Below, piece after piece: positions 16,592-24,312 of a stretch of DNA of 64,000 nucleotides. Position numbers and translations under genes: made by a program. The notes under the pieces are model-generated. The model saw only the letters and a list, made by a program, of their open reading frames with translations. It made no database searches and was not told the DNA's origin. This stretch comes from Chthoniobacterales bacterium (GTDB taxonomy: Bacteria > Verrucomicrobiota > Verrucomicrobiia > Chthoniobacterales > UBA10450), in contig JACDGS010000006.1 in NCBI GenBank assembly GCA_013821455.1, positions 1 to 64,000 of the forward strand, given 5' to 3'. Position 1 is the stretch's first letter; each line of letters begins with the position of its first letter.

Positions 16592-16849
16592 CGATTCCTC
16601 CGCTGGCGCATGTTTCTTTGTCTTCGGCGTACTCACGTTTGCGCTCCTATAACCACGATCCGTGCCGAGACCTCGCACGAGCGCAAATCCCGTCTTTGCT
16701 TATTCGTTAGGCAACACATCATCTGGCTGAAGATAAGTGATTTAGCAACATTCAAATTTTTTTAAGAAATTTTGGCAAGGCTAATTTTACAATCTAGAGG
16801 TGGATAACATTTGAGACCGATTTGCGGCCAGAGTATGCCGCGTCAGGTC

Positions 16850-17848
16850 CTATTTTGGAGCTATCTTTCGCAGGTGACGCGCCAGGGTCGCGCGCGAGAT
16901 ACCGAGAAGCCTTGCACTGCGCCGCTGGTTCCTTCCCGTTTGCTCATACACGAGGCTGATGTGTCGCATGAGCGCCTTTGAAAGCGAAAGATCGTTAGGC
17001 TCTTTTTCCTTGGGTTCGTTAGGCGCGATCTCGGGCGTTTCGGCGCCGACCTCTTCGGAGGCTACCTTCAGGTCGGGCGGGAAGACGACGTGCTCGGGAA
17101 GAATGACATGGCCGTCGCAGAATAGAGTCATCGTTCTGACCGTATGGCTGAGCTCGCGCAAGTTCCCCGGCCAGCCGTAAGCGAGCATCTTCTCCATCGC
17201 AGCGGGATGAATGGCAGTAATCTTTTTTCCCTCGCGCCGGCCAGACGCTTTGAGCTCGGCGGCGATGAGCGCGGGCAGCTCTTCCAGACGGTCGCGCAAC
17301 GGCGGGATAAGGAGGGTGAGTCCGTTCAGCCGGTGATAAAGGTCTTCGCGAAATTTTCCCTGCCGCACTCGTCCGAGCAACGAGCAATTCGTCGCGCAGA
17401 TGATGCGCACATCGCAGGTCAGCATTTGCTCGGAGCCGACGCGCTCGAACTCGCCGTACTCCAGCACGCGCAAAATTTTTACCTGCGCCAGCGGGCTCAT
17501 GTCCGCGATCTCGTCGAGGAAAAGAGTGCCTTGGTTGGCGAGCTCGAATTTTCCTTTCACTGTCGTCTGTGCGCCAGTGAAGGCGCCGCGTTCGTGGCCG
17601 AAAAGTTGACTCTCGATCAGCGTGTCGCTCATGGCCGAAGCGTTGAAGGCGACAAAGGCTTTCTCGGCCCGCGTGGAGGAGTTGTGAATGGCGTGCGCGA
17701 GCAGGGTTTTCCCCGTCCCGGTTTCGCCTAACAATACCACCGGGACATCGGAAGTGGCCGCCAGTTGCGCGAGACGCAGGCAACGCTCCATGGCTGGATT
17801 GGAGGTCGCGATCTCCTCGACCTTCAGCTTGGAAAGCGGCCGCAACAT
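16850..17848 (-). CDS. Sigma-54-dependent activator without sensory domain
   Basis: A 332-residue AAA+ enhancer-binding protein, PspF-like in layout. It has no receiver or PAS domain before the ATPase. Walker A GETGTGKT (41-48), the sigma-54-contacting loop GAFTGA (88-93), Walker B LFLDEIADM and an R-finger region follow. The C-terminal Fis-type HTH is NQRRSARLLGISRATLARHLRKI. It should open sigma-54 promoters with the RpoN encoded at 1765. It starts 6 bp after the hlyD stop, so it belongs to the export operon, and lies immediately upstream of the three peptide genes, which makes them likely targets. Regulation in the absence of a sensor domain must come from expression or a partner protein. 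Confidence 0.9.
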   Translation of the reverse strand: MLRPLSKLKVEEIATSNPAMERCLRLAQLAATSDVPVVLLGETGTGKTLLAHAIHNSSTRAEKAFVAFNASAMSDTLIESQLFGHERGAFTGAQTTVKGKFELANQGTLFLDEIADMSPLAQVKILRVLEYGEFERVGSEQMLTCDVRIICATNCSLLGRVRQGKFREDLYHRLNGLTLLIPPLRDRLEELPALIAAELKASGRREGKKITAIHPAAMEKMLAYGWPGNLRELSHTVRTMTLFCDGHVILPEHVVFPPDLKVASEEVGAETPEIAPNEPKEKEPNDLSLSKALMRHISLVYEQTGRNQRRSARLLGISRATLARHLRKIAPK

Positions 17849-17854
17849 GGCCGA

Positions 17855-19039
17855 TCAATCGCGCACGTTTTCGCGCAGTTGGCGGATCGGCTCGAACGCG
17901 TATTCCATGATCGTGCGCTGACCGATGACGACGCGCGCTTCGCCCGTCATGCCGACGCGCACCGCAAGCGGCCGTCTGCGTCCACTTGCCTTGCTCGAAT
18001 CAAGCGAAGCGAAAGCGACAAAGTGGGGACCTTCGGGAGACGAGACCGCGGCGGGGCTGACCCAATCGAGATTCGCATCGACGACGCCGTAACGTTGATA
18101 CGGAAACGCATCGAAGAAAAGGCGCACAGCGAGGCCGCTCGCGAGCTTTGGCAGGCCTGCTTCACTCACGGTCAATCGCACGCGTGGGTGGGCATCCAGA
18201 GGCGAGAGCTGGCAAAGTTCCTGCCCGTTTTGCACCACGCTGCCGGCGCTGCGCTGCGAGACGGAGATGACGACGCCATCGTAAGGCGCGCGAATGGTGA
18301 ACACGTTGAGCTCCGAGTTTTCCAAGTCACCGTGCAGCGCACTCAGGCGCACCTTCAACTTCTCGATTTCGGCCACGTTTTCGTCATGCACGCGAGTGTG
18401 TTCGTTGTTGAGTTGGGAAAGCTCGAGATGGACCTGCTGCAAAGTGCGTTGCGCTACGCTGAAATCTTTCTCCGACTCGGAGGCCTCGAGTTGGTAACGC
18501 AGCATCTCGACCTTGGAAATGCCGCCATTCCTGGTCAGCTTTTCCATGCGGTCGATTAGGTCTTTGGCGGTCGCGGCATGCTTCTCGCGGAACTTCACCT
18601 CACTCTCCGCCTGCGAGATTTCTGTGCTCTTGATTTCCGCCTGCGAAACGTAAGCAGCGTCCGACTTGGCCAGACCTTCCTCATGCGTATGCAAATCTTG
18701 CGAGAGCGTCCTCTGTTCCGTGTCCCAACCTCGAATTTCCTCGGAGCGCAGGAGGAAAAGCGGCGCCGCGCGTTTCACCGTTTGCCCCTCGGTCACGCGC
18801 ACTTGATCGACCACCGCGACCCGCGGCGATTGAATCGGATCAGCGCCGCTAGTGGGCACGAGAACGAATGGACAGATGACTGTCTCCGGCAATTTCACCA
18901 ACACCGAGGCGAGAAGCGCGACGAGGAACATCGAGATCAAAAGCCAGGCAATAGAGCGCACGAACCACGGCGGCGGATCCTGGGGCAACATCTCCGACGC
19001 GCCCTCGAGCGGATCGCGTTGCATGACGTCGTTAGGCAT
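17855..19039 (-). CDS. HlyD-family membrane-fusion (adaptor) protein
   Basis: 394 residues. One transmembrane helix near the N-terminus (about 26-49, VRSIAWLLISMFLVALLASVLV), a biotinyl-lipoyl half-motif (VDQVRVTEGQTVKRAAPLFLL), a long coiled-coil hairpin (about 105-240), the second lipoyl half (FTIRAPYDGVVISVSQRSAGSVVQNGQELCQL) and a beta-barrel region. Such adaptors link an inner-membrane ABC exporter to an outer-membrane channel. The gene follows the C39 exporter by 15 bp and precedes the sigma-54 activator by 6 bp. No TolC-like gene is present, so the outer channel must be encoded elsewhere. Confidence 0.88.
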   Translation of the reverse strand: MPNDVMQRDPLEGASEMLPQDPPPWFVRSIAWLLISMFLVALLASVLVKLPETVICPFVLVPTSGADPIQSPRVAVVDQVRVTEGQTVKRAAPLFLLRSEEIRGWDTEQRTLSQDLHTHEEGLAKSDAAYVSQAEIKSTEISQAESEVKFREKHAATAKDLIDRMEKLTRNGGISKVEMLRYQLEASESEKDFSVAQRTLQQVHLELSQLNNEHTRVHDENVAEIEKLKVRLSALHGDLENSELNVFTIRAPYDGVVISVSQRSAGSVVQNGQELCQLSPLDAHPRVRLTVSEAGLPKLASGLAVRLFFDAFPYQRYGVVDANLDWVSPAAVSSPEGPHFVAFASLDSSKASGRRRPLAVRVGMTGEARVVIGQRTIMEYAFEPIRQLRENVRD

Positions 19040-19054
19040 TGTTAGGCGAAAAAG

Positions 19055-22000
19055 TTAGATGCCGAGCTGCTGGCTGGAGAGATAAAAATAGAGACCGCGC
19101 TGTGCCATCAATTGATCGTGATTGCCAACTTCAGCGACGGAGCCTTTTTCGAGGACCACGATGGCATCGGCTTCGCGAATCGTGCTCAGCCGATGCGCGA
19201 TCACGATCGTCGTCCGGCCCGCGGTGAGGCGGCCGAGATTGTCCTGAATCGCGCGTTCCGATTCTGTATCGAGCGCGCTCGTGGCTTCGTCGAAAATGAG
19301 GACCGGCGGGTTGTTGTAGATCGCGCGCCCGATGGCGATGCGCTGCTTTTGTCCGCCGGAAAGTGAGAGGCCCGACTCGCCGATTTTCGTCTCGTAACCC
19401 ATCGGCAGCCGCATGATGAAATCGTGCGCCGCCGCGGCCTGCGCGGCGACGAGCACGCGATCGAGATCGGGCTCCGCGTCGCCGAACGCGATGTTGCGCG
19501 CGATCGATTCGTTGAAGATGTGGTTCTCCTGCAAAACCATTCCGATGTGCCGCCTAACGTCGCGGTAATTTAGCGTTTTCAGATCGACGTTATCGAAAAG
19601 AATCGTGCCTTCCGTCGGTTCGAGCAGGCCGGCGATGAGCTTGATCAAAGTCGTTTTACCGCAACCGCTGCGTCCGACAAAGGCGATCATTTTTCCCGGC
19701 GCGATGTCGAGCGTGACGTTCGCGAGAATGTTAGGCGCTTCCGGTCCGCCGTATTTGAAACAGACATTTCGCAGTTCGATCCGCCCTTCCAAACTATGCA
19801 CCGGTGTCAGGCGCGACCGGTCGCGGCCCTGCTCCGGTTCCTGCTCGAAAACGTCGTTCAAGCGGTTCAATAAAACGGTCGTGAACTGCAAATTATCCCA
19901 CACGCCTAACGTTCGCAGGATGCCGCCGTAAGCCATCGCCGTGAGCGAGCTGAAAGCGACAAATCCGCCGATGCTGAGCGCGCCCGACATCACCTGATTT
20001 GCGCCGACCCAAAGGAAGATCGCAGTCGAAACCAGACCGATGCTTTGCAGCACACTGTCGTAGGTCATGACGATAAAACTGCTCCGGAAAATCTTGCGCG
20101 AGACGGAGAGAAATTCGTTCAGCATCATGTCGCGAAAAACGGATTCCGCCGCGGCGGCTTTGACCGCTTCGATGCCCTTGATCGCGTCGATTTGATGCGA
20201 GCTGTATTTGCCCTGGCTTTCCTCGACGCCGGCGAAAAGCGGCCGCAAAACCTTCTGTGAAAAATACATCAACCCGAGGTAAAGCGGCGTCGTGGCGAGG
20301 AACGCGAACATGAGCGACGGGCTGTAGATGATCATCAGCCCGAGCGCGCCCGCCAACTGCACGAGCGCAAGCACCGCGCCGATGCCGTGCTGCACCGCGA
20401 ACTGCCGCACCTGCCGCGCGCCATCGAGCCGGCGCTGAATGTCGCCGGTGCGCCGGCTGGTGAAATACGTCATCGGCAACGACAACATTTGCCGACTGAG
20501 AAAATCGAGGATCGCCGTGTCCAGTCTAACGGCCGCGAACGACAACAAATATTCCTGTGCGAGGGACGCGGCCTGCACGAAAAAAAGCGCCGCGCCCATC
20601 CCGAGCAGAATGACTTTGAGCAAGCTCACATTTTTTTCGACGATGACTTTGTCCACCACCATCTCGGTGAAAATCGGGAACAGGAGTTCGAGAAAAGTCA
20701 TCGCCACCGCGAGCAGCATGACCTGCGCGAAAATGACCTTGAACTTGGCCAGGAATGGAAATATCCACGTGAGACCGGGCTTGCTTTCGGGCGCGTTCGC
20801 AAAGGCTGTGGTGTAATCGAAGAGCGCCGCATAACCCGACCAGTTCTGCTCGAATTCCTTCCGCGGAATCTTGCGCAGCCCGCGCGCCGGATCGGCCACC
20901 CTAACGAACTTGTCGTTGACGTCGTAAAGCACCATCCAGTGGTTGCCTTCCCAATGGATGATCGCCGGCAGCGGCATCAGCGGCAGGTTGCGCAGCGACA
21001 CCTTCAGCGCGCGCGCGGCGAGGCCCAGTTCGGTGGCGGCGCGGCAGAGCGCTTTCAAACTCGTGCCGTCGGTTGAGGTGTGGCAAAGCTGGCGAATCCG
21101 CGCGAGCGAAACCTTGCGCCCGAAGTGGCGGCAGATCATGCCGAGACTCGCGGCGCCGCAATCCATCTCATCGATCTGCTCGATCGCTTCGATTTTGCGG
21201 ATGCGCTTTTTGCTTTTGCGAAAGAGTCCGCCCTCCTCCGCGAATGGCGCTTCGGCATCGTCACTCCGTTTTTCGGCGCCCTTGTCGAGCGCGACCTTAT
21301 TCTGCATCGCCGTCTCAGCCGGGAGCATTTCGGTCGAGAAATCGAGCGGCACGCGCGCTTCCGTTTTCGCCTGATATTGCGCGAGCCGTTCCTCCATCAA
21401 CTTCCCAAACTCCGGATAACGCCGCTTCAGATCGCGCACCGCTTCCGGGCCCAGCGCGAGCAGGCGGCAATCGGTGTAAGCCTCGATCGTCGCGGCGCGC
21501 GGCGAGCCATTCAGAATCGAGAGCTCGCCAAAAAAATCGCCGTCGCGGTAAAAAGCGAGGTTGCGTTGCGAGCCGTTGTTTTGCGTGAAGGCGCGCGCGC
21601 GACCTTTCTCGAGGATAAACATCGCGCCGGGCGCGTCGCCTTGTTTGATGATCGCGCGACCTTTCGCGACTTCGACTGGCTCCAGCTTCTCGATCAGGCT
21701 GCGCAGAGCCGGCACGGGCAGCCGGCCGAAATTGCTGAACTGATAAAGAAAGCCGTGGAGCGAGCGATGCCGCGCGGTCAGTTCGAGATGACGTTTCAGT
21801 TCTGGATTTCGCTCCGCGACTTCGAGGAAATCCGCGCGATCGAGACGCAGAGTTTCCACCGCGGTACTACAGCGAACGGTCGCGCTGCGGGTCCCACCTT
21901 CGCCGAGAGCGGCTTCGCCAAAACTGTCGCCCGGCTTCAAACTCGCGAGCACCACTTCGGTGCCGTTTTGATCGGCCTTCACCACCCGCGCGCGGCCGGA

Positions 22001-22165
22001 CATGAGGATGTAAAACGAATCCGCCGCATCGCCCTGCCTAACGATAAGATCGCCGAACTCGTAATGCTCTTCCTCGAGTAGCGCGCGGAGTTTTTCGAAA
22101 TGCTCTTCCGGAAGAAATTGAAAAAGCGAAGCTCGCCGGAGGAGAGTGTCGTCGGTCGCCTTCAT
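19055..22165 (-). CDS. C39-peptidase ABC exporter with two N-terminal cyclic-nucleotide-binding domains
   Basis: 1036 residues in five modules. cNMP-binding domain 1 (about 15-125) has a degenerate phosphate cassette (FGEAALGEGGTRSATV). cNMP domain 2 (about 142-255) has a canonical cassette, FGELSILNGSPRAATI, with conserved Glu and Arg. The C39 peptidase (about 325-450) has an intact triad: Cys336 in QIDEMDCGAAS, His409 in GNHWMVLY and Asp425 in VADPARG. Membrane helices occupy about 465-760. The ABC ATPase has Walker A GRSGCGKTT (830-838), LSGGQKQR and LIFDEAT. It should cleave double-glycine leaders and export the peptides in an ATP-driven step. Three such leaders are encoded 2.5 kb downstream. 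Gene order and spacing place it in an operon with the PPIase (4 bp gap) and HlyD. Confidence 0.92.
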   Translation of the reverse strand: MKATDDTLLRRASLFQFLPEEHFEKLRALLEEEHYEFGDLIVRQGDAADSFYILMSGRARVVKADQNGTEVVLASLKPGDSFGEAALGEGGTRSATVRCSTAVETLRLDRADFLEVAERNPELKRHLELTARHRSLHGFLYQFSNFGRLPVPALRSLIEKLEPVEVAKGRAIIKQGDAPGAMFILEKGRARAFTQNNGSQRNLAFYRDGDFFGELSILNGSPRAATIEAYTDCRLLALGPEAVRDLKRRYPEFGKLMEERLAQYQAKTEARVPLDFSTEMLPAETAMQNKVALDKGAEKRSDDAEAPFAEEGGLFRKSKKRIRKIEAIEQIDEMDCGAASLGMICRHFGRKVSLARIRQLCHTSTDGTSLKALCRAATELGLAARALKVSLRNLPLMPLPAIIHWEGNHWMVLYDVNDKFVRVADPARGLRKIPRKEFEQNWSGYAALFDYTTAFANAPESKPGLTWIFPFLAKFKVIFAQVMLLAVAMTFLELLFPIFTEMVVDKVIVEKNVSLLKVILLGMGAALFFVQAASLAQEYLLSFAAVRLDTAILDFLSRQMLSLPMTYFTSRRTGDIQRRLDGARQVRQFAVQHGIGAVLALVQLAGALGLMIIYSPSLMFAFLATTPLYLGLMYFSQKVLRPLFAGVEESQGKYSSHQIDAIKGIEAVKAAAAESVFRDMMLNEFLSVSRKIFRSSFIVMTYDSVLQSIGLVSTAIFLWVGANQVMSGALSIGGFVAFSSLTAMAYGGILRTLGVWDNLQFTTVLLNRLNDVFEQEPEQGRDRSRLTPVHSLEGRIELRNVCFKYGGPEAPNILANVTLDIAPGKMIAFVGRSGCGKTTLIKLIAGLLEPTEGTILFDNVDLKTLNYRDVRRHIGMVLQENHIFNESIARNIAFGDAEPDLDRVLVAAQAAAAHDFIMRLPMGYETKIGESGLSLSGGQKQRIAIGRAIYNNPPVLIFDEATSALDTESERAIQDNLGRLTAGRTTIVIAHRLSTIREADAIVVLEKGSVAEVGNHDQLMAQRGLYFYLSSQQLGI

Positions 22166-22169
22166 TTCG

Positions 22170-23249
22170 TTAGGGAAGAACTCTGCGCCACTGAATGTGG
22201 TTTGAGCAAAGCTCGGCGAAATGCCGGTCGAGAATGCGATCTTCCGCGCGCTCTTTTACCATCGGGTCCTCCAAATTTGGCTCCGCTTTGCCGATGATCC
22301 GGCAGAGATGAAAACCTTCGCCGTGCGTGATCGGCTCGAGCGTTTCGCCCGGCGTGACGCTGAGAAATTTTTGCTGCAGATCCTCCGGCACATCTTCGAG
22401 CAGCACCTCGGTATGCCGATAGGGATAACGTCCTTCGCTCGCCACCTCCTCCATCGTCATGCCGTCCTGTTGCACGCAGAGGAGACCTTCCCGCGCGGCA
22501 TCGAGCGAATCAAACTCCAGGGTTTCCACTTCAAAATTTGTCAGCGGCAAACGGAGCGCGGAAATTTCGCGGGCCCGCGCTTCAGGAGAAAGCAGCGCCG
22601 CACATGCGCGGTGGTAAATTGCTTCCATCGCGATCTGCGCGCGCAGCCATTCCTCGTTGCGTCCCAGTTTGCCTAACCAATCATTTTCCTCACTCTCGGG
22701 CAGACCTTGTCGCTCGCGGAAATTCGCCTCCGCCACCGCGAAAATTTGCGCGTCCGCTTCTTCTTTCGCCGCGGCTTTTGCTGCAACGCGCCAGCTCAGA
22801 CGTTGTGCCATGCCATCGAGTTCACCTGAAAAAGTCAGCTCCATCGTGAAAAGCGCGCGCAAGTCTTCCGGCGCCGCCAGATAATCCGCCGCGTCGGTGG
22901 CGCCATCGTCCTCCGCCGTCTCGCTCCAATAACGCCTAACGAAATAACTGCTAAAATCCCCTAACGACAGCCCGCGTTCCGCGAGCCACTTCTCCGTCTC
23001 TTCCGCCGTGATCAAATCGTGGTTGTAACGAAACCGTTCCGCGGCGGTGTCGATCGCTTCATCGTCCGCTTCCTGCCCGGCTTCATCGGCTTTCTCTTCC
23101 ACCGCGATCTCGCGCAGAAAATTTTTCCAAGACGCCGCCACTTCTCCGCGAAAGTGCGCGGCATCAATCACATCGCGCACGGAAAAATTGCGATCTCCGC
23201 TGCCGAAAACAACCCTGCTCTCGACTGCATCTTGATTAGCTTCGGCCAT
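22170..23249 (-). CDS. SurA/PpiC-like peptidyl-prolyl isomerase or foldase
   Basis: 359 residues without a clear signal peptide. The N-terminal two thirds are helical and acidic, and the last third resembles a parvulin-type PpiC domain (FDSLDAAREGLLCVQQDGMTMEEVASEG...LQQKFLSVTPGETLEPITHGEGFHLCRIIGKAEP), followed by a C-terminal helix, as in SurA-type chaperones. First gene of the minus-strand export operon, 4 bp before the C39 exporter. A cytoplasmic foldase that keeps peptide precursors export-competent is a reasonable inference. The parvulin similarity is moderate and active-site residues are not certain. Confidence 0.65.
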   Translation of the reverse strand: MAEANQDAVESRVVFGSGDRNFSVRDVIDAAHFRGEVAASWKNFLREIAVEEKADEAGQEADDEAIDTAAERFRYNHDLITAEETEKWLAERGLSLGDFSSYFVRRYWSETAEDDGATDAADYLAAPEDLRALFTMELTFSGELDGMAQRLSWRVAAKAAAKEEADAQIFAVAEANFRERQGLPESEENDWLGKLGRNEEWLRAQIAMEAIYHRACAALLSPEARAREISALRLPLTNFEVETLEFDSLDAAREGLLCVQQDGMTMEEVASEGRYPYRHTEVLLEDVPEDLQQKFLSVTPGETLEPITHGEGFHLCRIIGKAEPNLEDPMVKERAEDRILDRHFAELCSNHIQWRRVLP

Positions 23250-23370
23250 CGGCGTGTCGATTACCCATTAAACTGCGGAAATTGTCGAGGCAAAGTGCCA
23301 TCGATCTCGCAGCCGTTCGTTTTCCGCGCCTGCCCCCGGAGGTTCCCTGTGATACAAGGTGGGCGCGCAT

Positions 23371-24312
23371 ATGAAAAGACGATCGCAGGAAGTTTCGATG
23401 CGGGTGGGGCAATTCGAGTTCCTCAAAGTCAACGTCGGACGCGGTGAATGGCGCGACATCTACCACTGGGTTTTATCCCTGAGCTGGCCGGCCTTCGCCG
23501 CGTTCATCGCCGGCGTTTACATCTCCATTAACCTCATCTTCGCCGCCCTCTACACTGTGGGGGGCGATTGCATCGCCGGCCTGCCCCGCGGCTCGCTTCT
23601 CGCCGCTTTCTTTTTCAGTGTGGAGACACTTGCCACTGTCGGCTACGGGCATTCCTATCCAGTGACTCTTTACGGCCACACCCTCACGACGATCGAGATC
23701 ATGATCGGGATGTTTTGGCTCGCGGTCATCACCGGTCTCATCTTCGTCCGCTTCTCGCGCCCGACCGCGCGCATCGACTTCAGCCACACCGTGGTGATCG
23801 CGCCGTTCGACGGAAAGCCGACGCTCATGTTACGCGTGGCAAACCTGCGCCATCACAGCATGGTCGAAGCCGAATTTCGCATCATGTTCATGCGCGATGA
23901 GGCGATCGTGGAGGACGATCGATTTCGTAAATTCTATCTTCTCAAGCTTCACTTCGATCGGCTGATTGTCTTCCCGACCGCGTTGACTCTCCGTCACACC
24001 ATCGATGAAACGAGTCCGCTCTTTGGAGAAACGATCGAGAGTTTGCGCGAAGGCGATGCGCACATTGTCGCCTCGGTGGTTTGCATCGAAACAGTCATCC
24101 CCGCCTCGGTGCAAAGTCAGAAGGACTACACTTGGCGCGACATTCGTTTCGGCGAAAGATTCGTGGAGATTTACGAACAAACGGGCGACGGCAAGCTCAC
24201 CGTCGATTACGGGCGGCTGCACGAAACCGAGCCGGTCAACACGCCTAACGAACATAGGACGAGCATTGCCGGCGCGGTGGAGACGGCGGCGGCTTCATCT
24301 CGGGTTAGCTAA
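23371..24312 (+). CDS. KirBac-type inward-rectifier potassium channel
   Basis: 313 residues from ATG 23371. An amphipathic slide helix comes before two transmembrane helices (about 35-60 and 103-127), with the K+ selectivity filter TVGYG at 89-93 between them. A cytoplasmic immunoglobulin-like KirBac domain (about 135-295) includes LMLRVANLRHHSMVEAEFRIMFMRDE. It conducts K+ across the inner membrane. A TAATG overlap couples it to the following BNR protein gene, although no functional link is evident. Confidence 0.9.
   Translation: MKRRSQEVSMRVGQFEFLKVNVGRGEWRDIYHWVLSLSWPAFAAFIAGVYISINLIFAALYTVGGDCIAGLPRGSLLAAFFFSVETLATVGYGHSYPVTLYGHTLTTIEIMIGMFWLAVITGLIFVRFSRPTARIDFSHTVVIAPFDGKPTLMLRVANLRHHSMVEAEFRIMFMRDEAIVEDDRFRKFYLLKLHFDRLIVFPTALTLRHTIDETSPLFGETIESLREGDAHIVASVVCIETVIPASVQSQKDYTWRDIRFGERFVEIYEQTGDGKLTVDYGRLHETEPVNTPNEHRTSIAGAVETAAASSRVS

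Noticed and set aside
16835-16851. Possible sigma-54 promoter with GG and GC at the right spacing, minus strand, before the peptide genes
   Set aside because: Only the invariant GG/GC pairs fit (AGGACC...GCGGCAT); the flanking -24 and -12 consensus bases do not, and it overlaps the end of the activator gene. Too weak to annotate.
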